Positions 27,639 through 35,698 of a DNA stretch of 64,000 nt are shown one piece after another. Made by a program: the position numbers and the translations under genes. Within the stretch, counting starts at the first letter, position 1, and each line of letters starts with the position of its first letter. Below the pieces are notes generated by a model. The model made no database searches, was not told the DNA's origin, and saw only the letters and a program-made list of their open reading frames with translations. The stretch is taken from contig NZ_CP072941.1 in the NCBI RefSeq assembly GCF_018069625.1, positions 5,828,001 through 5,892,000 of the forward strand. The letters are read 5' to 3'. Source of the DNA: Streptomyces yatensis (GTDB lineage Bacteria; Actinomycetota; Actinomycetes; Streptomycetales; Streptomycetaceae).

Positions 27639-28613
27639 TCATCCGAGGCCGAACTCCGGCTCGACCCCCGTCAGATCGCGGCTCGCCGACCACAGGCGGG
27701 CCGCGACCTCCGCATCCGCCAGATGACCGCGGACGGGCCGGAGCCGGGGGGTGCCGCGGAGGCCGAAGATCCTCGGGGCCCACAGCTGGCCGCCGGTGAC
27801 GGACGGGTCGAGGACGGCTCGTACGGCGGGCCAGGCGGCCGCCTCCTTGCCCTGGACGAGGAGTCCGGCGGGCAGCCCGCGCAGCCGTTCGCCGGTCGTG
27901 GGGGCGTGGAGGGGCGGACGGGGCGGGGTGAGGGAGTCGAGCGCGCCACCGGGGTGGGTGACCACGCTCCGCACCGTGCTGCCGGCCGTCCTCAGACGGC
28001 GGTCGAGTTCGAACCCGAAGAGCATCTGGGCCAGTTTCGACCGTCCATAGGTGCGGTCCGGCCGGTAGTCCCGGGTGCTTTCGAGGTCGTCCAGGTCCAG
28101 CCGCTCGGAGGTGGCCGCGAAGCTGCCCGTGGTGACGACCCGGCCCTCGGGGGCGGCCGCCAGCAGCGGTGCCAGCCAGTGGGTCAGCGCGAAGTGCCCG
28201 AGGTGGTTGATCCCGAACATCGCCTCATGGCCGTCCCCGGTCTCACGGCGGGGCGGCTCGTCGAACTTCACCCCGGCGTTGTGGACGACCGCGTCCAGAC
28301 GGTCCGAACGCAGCGCTTGCGCGGAGGCCTTGAGCGAGCCGAGGTCGGCGAGGTCGAGCCGGATATGGCGCACCCGGGCGTCGGGGACCCGGGAGCGGAT
28401 CGAGGTCGCGGCGGCGTCCGCCTTGTCCGCGTCCCGGCTGCCGAGGACGACGCCGGCTCCCGTACTTGCGAGCTGTTCGGCGACGAAGTACCCGATCCCC
28501 GCGTTGCCGCCGGTCACCAGAAAGGTCTTTCCGTCGGCACGCGGCAGCCGATGGACGTCCCATGGCGCGGTCGATGCTTCGGAGGGGGCTTCGGACGAGG
28601 CGGCGGAAGGCAT
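27639..28613 (-). CDS. Short-chain dehydrogenase/reductase (retinol dehydrogenase/WW-oxidoreductase-like)
   Basis: 324 residues. N-terminal NADP loop TGGNAGIG, DLADLGS, NAG (HNAGVKF), catalytic Ser in TTGSFAA and Y-G-R-S-K (TYGRSKLAQ). HPGG follows, as in the longer RDH/WWOX-like SDRs that act on lipophilic ketones or alcohols. ATG 28613 is preceded by AGGAG. No clear operon partner; the gene upstream on this strand (NlpC/P60) ends 240 bp away. Substrate unknown. Confidence 0.9.
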   Translation of the reverse strand: MPSAASSEAPSEASTAPWDVHRLPRADGKTFLVTGGNAGIGYFVAEQLASTGAGVVLGSRDADKADAAATSIRSRVPDARVRHIRLDLADLGSLKASAQALRSDRLDAVVHNAGVKFDEPPRRETGDGHEAMFGINHLGHFALTHWLAPLLAAAPEGRVVTTGSFAATSERLDLDDLESTRDYRPDRTYGRSKLAQMLFGFELDRRLRTAGSTVRSVVTHPGGALDSLTPPRPPLHAPTTGERLRGLPAGLLVQGKEAAAWPAVRAVLDPSVTGGQLWAPRIFGLRGTPRLRPVRGHLADAEVAARLWSASRDLTGVEPEFGLG

Positions 28614-28785
28614 ACGGGGGCTCCTGGCGTTCGTAAGGGCGACGGGCCGGTGACCGGATGTGGCTGACGCGGCTACATGTCAGCCTTACGGTCGCGACCG
28701 ACGCCCCACCGACAGCGCGCCGTCAAAACGGTGGTACTCGCCGACAGGCCCCCGTCAGCCGCCGCCCTCCCGCCGACAAGTCCGG

Positions 28786-28845
28786 CCAGGGAGGGCTACA
28801 CCGCCCAGGGAGGGCTACTACACCGCCCAGGGAGGGCTGCACCGG
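28786..28845. repeat. Three tandem copies of CCAGGGAGGGCTAC...ACCG
   Basis: Units 28786-28804, 28805-28826 (3-bp TAC insertion) and 28827-28845, just downstream of the NlpC/P60 gene on the minus strand. The rest of the 240-bp gap 28614-28853 holds no recognisable gene. Confidence 0.7.
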
Positions 28846-28853
28846 CGGGACCG

Positions 28854-29882
28854 CTACGCCGGGCGGGCCGCCCCCGCGAAGGGCATGTCGGCCACGGAGG
28901 CCACCCGGACGGGGGCGCCCGGGCGCGGGGCGTGGATGATGCGGCCGTCGCCGATGTAGAGGCCCACATGACTGACGCCGGAGTAGAAGAAGACCAGGTC
29001 GCCGGGGGCCAGTTGGTCGCGGGTGACGCGTCGGCCGGCGTTGATCTGCGTGTAGGTGGTGCGGGGCAGGGCGACCCCGGCGGCGCGCCAGGCCGCTTGT
29101 GTGAGCCCCGAGCAGTCATAGCCGTGCGGGCCGGCGGCGCCCCAGACGTACGGCTTGCCGAGGGCCGCGTACGCGTAGGAGACGGCGCGGGCGGCGCGGC
29201 CCGCGGTGGGGGAGGCGATCGTGTCGGCACCGGCCTTGTCGCCGTCCTGGGCCGCCAGCAGGCGCTGCCGCTGCTCGAGGGTCAGCCGGTCGAGGAGGCG
29301 GTCGGCGGCGGCGAGCCGTTGCTGGACGGTCCGCTTGTGGCGGGCGGCCGCCGTCTGGGAGGCGCGCAGAGCGGCGAGGCGGTCGGCCGCCTCGCCGCGG
29401 ACCTGGCGTAATTTCCGCTCCTGACGGCCGACGGAGGCGATCAGGGCGGCCTGGCGGCTCCCCGCGCGCTCGGCGAGCGAGGCGCGCTGGAGGTACTGGC
29501 CGGGGGAGGAGGACAGGGCGAGCTGGAGGGCCGGGGCGATCGTCCCCGAGCGGTACTGGGCGGTGGCGAAGGCGCCGAGGGCGTTGCGCGCGGCGTTGAG
29601 CCGGGTGGTGCGGCGGGCGGCCTGGTCGCGCAGCGCGTCCAGCGCCTCGCGGGCCTTGTCCGCCTTGTCCTTCGCGCCGTTGTACCGCTCGGTGGCCTCC
29701 TCGGCCTGCCGCTGGTACTCATCGACCTTCGCCTTCACCTGAGCGGGGGTGAGGCGGTTCTCGGCGTGCCCGGTGCCGTCGAGGAGGGTGGCGGACGCGG
29801 CGCCGGTGAGGGCGAGGACCGCGGCCGCGCGGGCGGTGCTGCTGGTGAGCGAGCGCTGCTTGGGCTTCCTGTGCGACGCCAC
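28854..29882 (-). CDS. Secreted NlpC/P60 peptidoglycan endopeptidase with coiled coil (RipA-like)
   Basis: 342 residues. Signal peptide ~1-41 after an MASHRKP start shared with the paralogue at 31582; long coiled coil ~45-215; NlpC/P60 domain ~225-342 with catalytic Cys257 (YDCSGLTQ), His in SHVGLYIG and a later His in IIHAPRPG. Such enzymes cut the D-Glu-meso-DAP bond in wall peptides. GTG 29882 has AGGTGA upstream. The 5' region contains a 15-bp inverted repeat (29960-30019) but not the riboswitch present before the paralogue. Exported; likely works in septal or tip wall remodelling. Confidence 0.92.
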   Translation of the reverse strand: MASHRKPKQRSLTSSTARAAAVLALTGAASATLLDGTGHAENRLTPAQVKAKVDEYQRQAEEATERYNGAKDKADKAREALDALRDQAARRTTRLNAARNALGAFATAQYRSGTIAPALQLALSSSPGQYLQRASLAERAGSRQAALIASVGRQERKLRQVRGEAADRLAALRASQTAAARHKRTVQQRLAAADRLLDRLTLEQRQRLLAAQDGDKAGADTIASPTAGRAARAVSYAYAALGKPYVWGAAGPHGYDCSGLTQAAWRAAGVALPRTTYTQINAGRRVTRDQLAPGDLVFFYSGVSHVGLYIGDGRIIHAPRPGAPVRVASVADMPFAGAARPA

Positions 29883-29959
29883 TGCGGCGGTTCACCTGGT
29901 CTTTCTTGGGCATTCCAGGACATTCCGCTGATCCTGGACCCTCGTGGGGAGCGGACGGA

Positions 29960-30019
29960 CAGGTGGCAGTCCGCCGTGAGGCGGGGACCCTCAGTTGACG
30001 GGAAGCGGACTGCCACCTG
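29960..30019. other. Long 15-bp inverted repeat in the NlpC/P60 leader region
   Basis: Perfect arms CAGGTGGCAGTCCGC (29960-29974) and GCGGACTGCCACCTG (30005-30019); the 30-nt loop holds a second helix TGAGG/CCTCA. It lies 78-137 nt upstream of the NlpC/P60 start on the minus strand. It could be an RNA element in the leader, or an operator for the divergent pair. The rest of 29883-30216 shows only the putative promoter of the next gene. Confidence 0.55.
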
Positions 30020-30216
30020 GAGGAGGAAGTTAGGCCGGAAACCGGGGGTCGTGCGGGGGATTGAACGGGAGTGCACGTATTTCGTCGCTCCCGTGACGGT
30101 GGCTGATCGCCCGGCGAGTGGGGTGGTCGGGAGTGTGGGGCGGCCGTGACCGAAGCGCCGATAGGGGCCCACCCGAGTGCCGGGTGATGATATGCGCGCG
30201 GTTAGTCTCCGGAGCC

Positions 30217-30570
30217 ATGGACGTACTCATTCACGTGTTCGTCGGCCTGCACATCGTCGGCATCGGCGCGCTGCTCGGCGGCTTCTTCTCGCAGCTCAAG
30301 GCGATGGGCGCGGGCGAGGCCCGGATGACCCCGGCGATGCTGCACGGCGCGCTGACCATGCTGGTGACCGGCGCGGCGCTGGTCGGGCTCCATCAGGCCG
30401 ACGACAACAGCGTCAACAACATCAAGATCGGGGTGAAGCTGGCGCTGCTGATCGTGGTCCTCGGCCTGGTGTATGTGAAGCGCGACGAGGAGAAGGTAGA
30501 GTCTGCCGCCTTCGGCACGGTGGGTGCCTTGACAACGGCAAACATTTTCATCGCCGTGCTGTGGACCTGA
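30217..30570 (+). CDS. Small four-helix membrane protein, function unknown
   Basis: 117 residues, almost entirely membrane-embedded: VLIHVFVGLHIVGIGALLGG, ALTMLVTGAALVGLH, KLALLIVVLGLVYV and a final FGTVGALTTANIFIAVLW. ATG 30217 follows a TAGTCT box by about 8 nt, suggesting a leaderless mRNA; the GGAG just before the ATG is too close to serve. Conserved-looking charged turn KRDEEKVES. I do not recognise a named family. It faces away from the NlpC/P60 gene and is followed by an L,D-transpeptidase 121 bp downstream. Confidence 0.8.
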   Translation: MDVLIHVFVGLHIVGIGALLGGFFSQLKAMGAGEARMTPAMLHGALTMLVTGAALVGLHQADDNSVNNIKIGVKLALLIVVLGLVYVKRDEEKVESAAFGTVGALTTANIFIAVLWT

Positions 30571-30639
30571 CGAGCTGATCATCTGAGGTAATCACGAGAC
30601 AATTCCGACACCTTTTCGACACGATCCTGAGGCAACCGT

Positions 30640-30667
30640 TTGCACTCGTGAGCTGTCCTGGTAAAGA
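30640..30667 (+). promoter_or_regulatory. Putative promoter of the L,D-transpeptidase
   Basis: -35 TTGCAC (30640-30645), 16-bp spacer, -10 TAAAGA (30662-30667), 25 bp before the start codon. Confidence 0.4.
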
Positions 30668-30691
30668 GCGAGGCAGTCGAGAGGAGTGGCC

Positions 30692-31486
30692 ATGGGGGCA
30701 GTGGGGGCAGTCAGAAGCAGGCATGGCGGGCGTGGCCGACGCGCGGGCCTCGTGCTGGGACTGGCGGGAATGACGGTGCCGCTCGCGGTCGCCGTCGCCG
30801 GTCCCGCGCAGGCTCAGGCACGGCCGGCCCAGGCGCGGCCGCTGGGCAGGTCGGCCGGATCGGTGACACCGGCCACCATGGCCGCGTCATCGTGTACGGC
30901 CGGCGTGGGGCCGTACCAGCGGCAGGCCGAGCGGTTCCTGGGCCGCCCCGTGGACGGGCGGCAGTCGCGGGCGGACTGTCTCGCGATCCAGAAGTTCCAG
31001 GTCAACCACGGCATCAGCCCGACGATCGGCTACGCGGGCCCGATCACCTGGGGCGTGATGAGCCTGATCAACACCCAGAAGGCCGCCGGAACAAACCCGA
31101 ACGCGGCGAAGAAGTGCCCGACCAACAAGGGCCGCATCGCCTGTGTCGACCTCACCCGGCAGCTCAGCTGGATCCAGGACGGCTCCCGGCTGGTCTACGG
31201 GCCGGTGCCGGTGCGGTCCGGGCGGGACGGCTTCGAGACCCGCACCGGCCTGAAGAAGATCTACTGGCGCGACGTCAACCACTGGTCGACGCTCTACAAG
31301 GTCGCCATGCCCTACAGCCAGTTCTTCGACGGCGGTCAGGCGTTCCACTCGATCGCCGGGAGCGTATGGTCCCCGCCCGGCTCCCACGGCTGCGTCAATA
31401 TGCGCACGGGCGAGGCCAAGAAGTACTGGAGCCTGCTGAAGAACGGCGACGACGTGTACGTCTACGGGCGCAAGCCCGGCACGTGA
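30692..31486 (+). CDS. Secreted L,D-transpeptidase (YkuD) with peptidoglycan-binding domain
   Basis: 264 residues. Signal peptide ~1-45 (RRAGLVLGLAGMTVPLAVAV, cut near AQA). PG_binding_1-like region ~65-125 (ADCLAIQKFQVNHGISPTIG). The YkuD domain spans ~140-260, with FHSIAGS and the catalytic S231-H-G-C234-V-N-M motif. These enzymes form 3-3 crosslinks or attach proteins to meso-DAP/LL-DAP. ATG 30692 was preferred to GTG 30686 because GAGAGGAG then has a normal spacing. It ends at a strong terminator shared with the convergent NlpC/P60 gene; the cluster is devoted to wall remodelling. Confidence 0.92.
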   Translation: MGAVGAVRSRHGGRGRRAGLVLGLAGMTVPLAVAVAGPAQAQARPAQARPLGRSAGSVTPATMAASSCTAGVGPYQRQAERFLGRPVDGRQSRADCLAIQKFQVNHGISPTIGYAGPITWGVMSLINTQKAAGTNPNAAKKCPTNKGRIACVDLTRQLSWIQDGSRLVYGPVPVRSGRDGFETRTGLKKIYWRDVNHWSTLYKVAMPYSQFFDGGQAFHSIAGSVWSPPGSHGCVNMRTGEAKKYWSLLKNGDDVYVYGRKPGT

Positions 31487-31513
31487 GCGGCGCCTGAGCC
31501 GATGACGTGACCA

Positions 31514-31549
31514 TGCCGCTGCCCGGGGCCCCGGCCCCGGGCAGCGGCA
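31514..31549. terminator. Bidirectional terminator between LD-transpeptidase and NlpC/P60 genes
   Basis: Arms 31514-31530 and 31533-31549, perfectly complementary over 17 bp; only 2 nt separate them, so the innermost pairs open to form the loop. Confidence 0.85.
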
Positions 31550-31581
31550 CGTCAAGGGTCCGCACGCCCCCCGTCCGCGTC

Positions 31582-32748
31582 CTACGCGGGCCGCACGCTC
31601 CCGTAGATCGGCATCTCGGTGATCGGCGCCTTCTTCACCACATCGCCCGGCTTCGGCGCGTGGATCATCATCCCGTCGCCGATGTAGAGGCCGACATGGC
31701 TGATGTCGTCGTAGAAGAAGACCAGATCGCCCGGCTGGAGTTCGGACGTCGAGACGCGCGTACCGGCCTTCACCTGGTCCCAGGTGGTGCGCGGCAGCGA
31801 GATCCCGGCCGTCTTCCAGGCCGCCTGCGTCAGCCCTGAGCAGTCGAAGGAGCTGGGGCCGGTGGCGCCCCAGACATACGGCTTGCCGAGCTGCGACTTG
31901 GCGAAGGCGATGGCCTGGGCCGCCTTGGAGCTGTTGGCCGGGGCCGAGGGCGTCGTCGAACCGGAGCCGCTGTCTCCGTTCGGTTGTTCCTGCTGCTCCT
32001 GCTGCTTCTTGCGCGCGGCCTCCTGGCGCTGCTTCTCGGCGAGCGCGGCCGCCTTACGGCGGGCCTCTTCCGCCTTCTTCTTCTCGATCGCCGCCAGGCG
32101 CGCCTTCTCCTTGGCGGTCAGATTCGCCAGTAGCCGCCGGGCCTCGGTCAGCTTGTCCTGGACGGTCTTCTTCTGGGTCTTCAGCTGCTTCTGCGACGCG
32201 GTCAGCGAGGCGAGGCTCTCGCTGGCCTTACCGCGCTCCTTGGCGGCGCTCGCCTGCTGCTTCTGGAAGTCGTCGACGGCCTGTTTCTGCCGACCGGTCA
32301 GCCGGTCGATCAGATGCGACTGGTCGAAGACGTCCTGTGGATCGTTGGAGAACAGCAGGGTCGCGGCGGAGCGGGCCATTCCGCCGTCGCGGTACTGGGC
32401 GGCGGCGTAGGCCCCGAGCGTGCGTCGGGCCTCGTTGAGCTTCTCGGTGCGCTCGGCGACGGAGTCCAGCAGCTTGTCGACCTTGGCCCGCTGCTGATCG
32501 GCGCGTTCCTTGGCGGCGTTGTAGCGCTGGGTGGCGCTCTCGGCCTGGTGGTAGAGGGTGTCGACCTTCTCCTTGACCTTCTCGATCGACTGGGCGGCCG
32601 GCTTGGGGTCGCCCGGCGCGGCGTTGGCCGTCTGGGAGAGGAGGGTGACGGATGCGAGAGCGGCCGTGGTGAACCCGACGGCCGTACGGCGGCCGTGACC
32701 GGTGAGCGGGGCCGGTATTCGGCTCCGCGGCTTGCGGTGCGACGCCAA
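31582..32748 (-). CDS. Secreted NlpC/P60 peptidoglycan endopeptidase under a c-di-AMP riboswitch
   Basis: 388 residues. Same plan as the protein at 28854: MASHRKP start, signal peptide ~1-43, long Lys/Gln/Ala-rich coiled coil ~50-245 (with QRQEAARKKQQEQQEQ), then an NlpC/P60 domain ~275-388 with catalytic Cys303 (FDCSGLTQ), SHVGLYIG and MIHAPKPG. The start appears to be TTG 32748: GGAAGGAG ends 9 bases upstream and the MASHRKP alignment to the paralogue supports it. Directly upstream lies a ydaO-type riboswitch (32771-32932), a common arrangement for cell-wall hydrolases in actinobacteria, so expression should fall when c-di-AMP is high. Confidence 0.93.
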   Translation of the reverse strand: MASHRKPRSRIPAPLTGHGRRTAVGFTTAALASVTLLSQTANAAPGDPKPAAQSIEKVKEKVDTLYHQAESATQRYNAAKERADQQRAKVDKLLDSVAERTEKLNEARRTLGAYAAAQYRDGGMARSAATLLFSNDPQDVFDQSHLIDRLTGRQKQAVDDFQKQQASAAKERGKASESLASLTASQKQLKTQKKTVQDKLTEARRLLANLTAKEKARLAAIEKKKAEEARRKAAALAEKQRQEAARKKQQEQQEQPNGDSGSGSTTPSAPANSSKAAQAIAFAKSQLGKPYVWGATGPSSFDCSGLTQAAWKTAGISLPRTTWDQVKAGTRVSTSELQPGDLVFFYDDISHVGLYIGDGMMIHAPKPGDVVKKAPITEMPIYGSVRPA

Positions 32749-32770
32749 GGGAGGCGACTCCTTCCGTGGA

Positions 32771-32932
32771 CCGCCTACCGGGTTAGCTGTCGGGTTCGGG
32801 CGGTACGGAAGGTTGCCCTACGGCCGTGTCCGGGCGGCACCTGCGTGCCACGCCGTTCGGGCCGATTCACCCCGGTGTTGCGTTGTCGGGTCCCCGGCTC
32901 CGGGCGCCTTGCGGCGGTGCCGGACTCGGCGG
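32771..32932 (-). promoter_or_regulatory. c-di-AMP (ydaO-yuaA) riboswitch
   Basis: Read on the minus strand the segment shows the conserved blocks of the ydaO class in order: a GGGACCCGAC region, GGGGTGAATC (32873-32864), AGGGCAACCTTCCG (~32819-32806), CCGAACCC, and GACAGCTAACC (32791-32781) followed by GTAGGCGG. GGCGG (32775-32771) can pair with CCGCC (32932-32928) as P1. It ends 22 nt before the TTG start, so the ribosome site itself may be the control point. The boundaries are approximate, since I matched remembered motifs rather than a covariance model. Confidence 0.85.
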
Positions 32933-33067
32933 AGGCAGCCCGTGCCGGCGTGGTTCGCCGACGGATCTTCCGGGCCGCCTGACGCAGGACGGTAGCCAAC
33001 ACGTGGGGCTCCTGTGAAGACTGGTGGCCGTTTTGCCCGAAACCGTTTCGTGATGTTCGGGCATCGG
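32933..33067. other. Remainder of the pcrA/NlpC divergent interval
   Basis: The 351-bp gap 32749-33099 is filled by the riboswitch on the minus strand and the pcrA promoter on the plus strand. The part in between should hold the riboswitch promoter; I see no further gene. Confidence 0.4.
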
Positions 33068-33090
33068 CTGTCAGTGGGGCGGCCTAGACT
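33068..33090 (+). promoter_or_regulatory. RecA-NDp/PafBC-type promoter of pcrA
   Basis: TGTCAGTGG (33069-33077), 7 bp, TAGACT (33085-33090), 9 bp before ATG 33100. The spacing and sequence equal those of the two promoters at 43000-43081 and fit the remembered LexA-independent DNA-damage promoter of actinobacteria. Confidence 0.65.
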
Positions 33091-33099
33091 CGGGGAGCG

Positions 33100-35601
33100 A
33101 TGAGCAGCCTCTTTGACGACAGCTTCCTGGCGGACCTCGGGCCTCCTTCGAACGAGGAGCCACCGCCGCCGCCCGAGGATTCGGCGCACCCCGGCCCCGA
33201 TGGCGCCGAGGACGTGCCGCATCACCTCTTCAGCGGCGGCTTCGACGCGCCCGTGCCCCGGGAGGCCCACTACCGGGACGGTGCGGCGCGGCCCGTCGTG
33301 GACCCGTCCGCCCTGCTCGAGGGGTTGAACGAGCAGCAGAGAGCCGCCGTGGAGCACACCGGCTCGCCGCTGCTGATCGTCGCGGGCGCCGGCTCCGGCA
33401 AGACCCGGGTGCTCACCCACCGCATCGCCTATCTGCTCGGCGCCCGCGGGACGCACCCCGGCCAGATCCTCGCCATCACCTTCACCAACAAGGCGGCGGG
33501 CGAGATGAAGGAGCGGGTGGAGGAGCTCGTCGGCCCGCGGGCGAACGCCATGTGGGTCTCCACCTTCCACAGCGCCTGCGTCCGCATCCTGCGCCGCGAG
33601 TCCAAGAAGCTCGGCTTCACCTCATCGTTCTCGATCTACGACGCCGCCGACTCCAAGCGGCTGATGTCGCTGGTCTGCCGGGATCTGGATCTCGACCCCA
33701 AGCGGTTCCCGCCGAAGTCCTTCAGCGCCAAGGTCTCCAACCTGAAGAACGAGCTGATCGACGAGGAGACCTTCGCCGGACAGGCGGCAGGGGGCACCTC
33801 CCGGACGGAGTCTGGGGGAGGTTTCGAGAAGACCCTGGCCGAGGCGTACGCGATGTACCAGGCGAGGCTGCGCGAGGCCAACGCACTGGACTTCGACGAC
33901 ATCATCATGACCACGGTCAACCTGCTCCAGGCCTTCCCGGACGTCGCCGAGCACTACCGCCGCCGCTTCCGGCACGTCCTGGTGGACGAGTACCAGGACA
34001 CCAACCACGCGCAGTACACCCTCGTGCGCGAGCTGGTGGGCACGGACACCGAGGAGACCACGGCCGCCGAGCTGTGCGTGGTGGGCGACGCCGACCAGTC
34101 GATCTACGCCTTCCGGGGCGCCACGATCCGCAACATCCTCCAGTTCGAGGAGGACTACCCCACCGCGCGCACGATCCTCCTCGAGCAGAACTACCGCTCC
34201 ACCCAGACCATCCTGAGCGCGGCCAACGCGGTCATCGAGCGCAATGAGAACCGCCGCCCGAAGAACCTGTGGACCGAGGCCGGCGCCGGGGCCGAGATCA
34301 CCGGCTATGTGGCCGACACCGAGCACGACGAGGCCCAGTTCGTCGCCGACGAGATCGACCGGCTCACCGACGCGGGCGACGCCAAGGCCGGTGACGTGGC
34401 GGTCTTCTACCGGACCAACGCCCAGTCCCGTGTCTTCGAAGAGATCTTGATCCGGGTCGGGCTGCCGTACAAGGTCGTCGGCGGCGTGCGCTTCTACGAG
34501 CGCAAGGAGGTCCGGGACGTCCTCGCCTATCTGCGGGTGCTGGCCAACCCCGAGGACTCCGTCCCGCTCCGCCGGATTCTGAACGTGCCCAAGCGCGGCA
34601 TCGGGGAGCGCGCGGAGGCCATGATCGACGCACTGGCGCTGCGCGAGAAGATCACCTTCCCGCAGGCGCTGCGCCGGGTCGACGACGCGTACGGCATGGC
34701 CGCCCGCTCGGCCAACGCCGTCAAGCGGTTCAACACGCTCATGGAGGAGCTGCACACCATCGTGGAGTCCGGGGCGGGTCCGGCGACCGTCCTGGAGGCG
34801 GTGCTGGAGCGCACCGGCTATCTGGCCGAGCTCCAGGCGTCCACCGATCCGCAGGACGAGACCCGGATCGAGAACCTGCAGGAGCTCGCCGCCGTGGCCC
34901 TGGAGTTCGAGCAGGACCGCGGCGAGGAGAACCCCGGCACCCTCGCGGACTTCCTGGAGCAGGTCGCGCTCGTCGCCGACTCCGACCAGATCCCCGACGA
35001 GGACACCGACGGCTCCGGCGTGATCACGCTGATGACGCTGCACACCGCGAAGGGCCTGGAGTTCCCGGTCGTCTTCCTCAGCGGCATGGAGGACGGCGTC
35101 TTCCCGCATATGCGGGCGCTCGGCCAGACCAAGGAGCTGGAGGAGGAGCGGCGGCTGGCCTATGTGGGCATCACCCGGGCCCGCGAGCGGCTCTATCTGA
35201 CCCGCTCGACCATGCGCAGCGCCTGGGGCCAGCCCGCGTACAACCCGCCGTCCCGCTTCCTGGAGGAGATCCCGGACCAGTATGTGCGCTGGCGGCGCAC
35301 CGGGCCCGCCACCCCCTCGGCGTCCATGGGCAGCGTCGCCTCGACCCCGCCGTCGGGGCTGTCGTCCGGTCTGTCGTCGTCGCGTTCGCGCACCGGGGGC
35401 AGCGGGTTCGCGACCCGGCGGGCCAAGGAGCGTCCGGTGGTCGCGCTGGCCATCGGCGACCGGGTCACCCATGACTCGTTCGGGCTCGGCACGGTGGTGG
35501 CGGTGAAGGGCAGCGGGGACAACGCGGAGGCGACGATCGACTTCGGCGAGGAGAAGCCGAAGCGGCTGCTGCTGCGGTACGCACCGGTGGAGAAGTTGTA
35601 G
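33100..35601 (+). CDS. pcrA: ATP-dependent DNA helicase PcrA/UvrD, superfamily 1
   Basis: 833 residues; 3'-5' helicase for nucleotide-excision repair, fork rescue and removal of RecA filaments. Walker A GAGSGKT (96-102), DEYQDT from Asp296, GDADQSIYAFRGA, QNYRST, TLHTAKGLEFPVVFL and ITRARERLYLTRS are all intact. A ~70-residue acidic/proline N-terminal extension and a C-terminal Tudor-like domain (VALAIGDRVTHDSFGLGTVV) are usual in actinobacteria. Residues ~230-241 (AGGTSRTESGGG) come from a short repetitive DNA element at 33788-33822 inserted in frame. GGGGAG precedes the ATG. The promoter looks DNA-damage-inducible. Confidence 0.96.
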   Translation: MSSLFDDSFLADLGPPSNEEPPPPPEDSAHPGPDGAEDVPHHLFSGGFDAPVPREAHYRDGAARPVVDPSALLEGLNEQQRAAVEHTGSPLLIVAGAGSGKTRVLTHRIAYLLGARGTHPGQILAITFTNKAAGEMKERVEELVGPRANAMWVSTFHSACVRILRRESKKLGFTSSFSIYDAADSKRLMSLVCRDLDLDPKRFPPKSFSAKVSNLKNELIDEETFAGQAAGGTSRTESGGGFEKTLAEAYAMYQARLREANALDFDDIIMTTVNLLQAFPDVAEHYRRRFRHVLVDEYQDTNHAQYTLVRELVGTDTEETTAAELCVVGDADQSIYAFRGATIRNILQFEEDYPTARTILLEQNYRSTQTILSAANAVIERNENRRPKNLWTEAGAGAEITGYVADTEHDEAQFVADEIDRLTDAGDAKAGDVAVFYRTNAQSRVFEEILIRVGLPYKVVGGVRFYERKEVRDVLAYLRVLANPEDSVPLRRILNVPKRGIGERAEAMIDALALREKITFPQALRRVDDAYGMAARSANAVKRFNTLMEELHTIVESGAGPATVLEAVLERTGYLAELQASTDPQDETRIENLQELAAVALEFEQDRGEENPGTLADFLEQVALVADSDQIPDEDTDGSGVITLMTLHTAKGLEFPVVFLSGMEDGVFPHMRALGQTKELEEERRLAYVGITRARERLYLTRSTMRSAWGQPAYNPPSRFLEEIPDQYVRWRRTGPATPSASMGSVASTPPSGLSSGLSSSRSRTGGSGFATRRAKERPVVALAIGDRVTHDSFGLGTVVAVKGSGDNAEATIDFGEEKPKRLLLRYAPVEKL
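33788..33822 (+). repeat. Short palindromic repetitive element inserted in frame in pcrA
   Basis: About 34-36 bp beginning CAGGGGGCACCTCCC and ending GTCTGGGGGAGGT; ACCTCCC (33796-33802) pairs with GGGAGGT (33816-33822). I recall near-identical sequences dispersed in Streptomyces genomes, inside and between genes. It adds ~12 residues between AGQA and FEKTLAEAY in the helicase without breaking the frame. Confidence 0.65.
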
Positions 35602-35625
35602 CCGCAGCGACCTGAAGGGCTGAGG

Positions 35626-35652
35626 CTGTAGCGCGCCGGTGGCGCGCTACAG
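35626..35652. terminator. Bidirectional terminator between pcrA and M23 gene
   Basis: Perfect 12-bp stem CTGTAGCGCGCC (35626-35637) / GGCGCGCTACAG (35641-35652) with a GGT loop, between convergent genes. Confidence 0.85.
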
Positions 35653-35698
35653 CGGTGATCCGGGTCGGGGACGGGGTCGGACCCGGGCCCGGAGCCGG

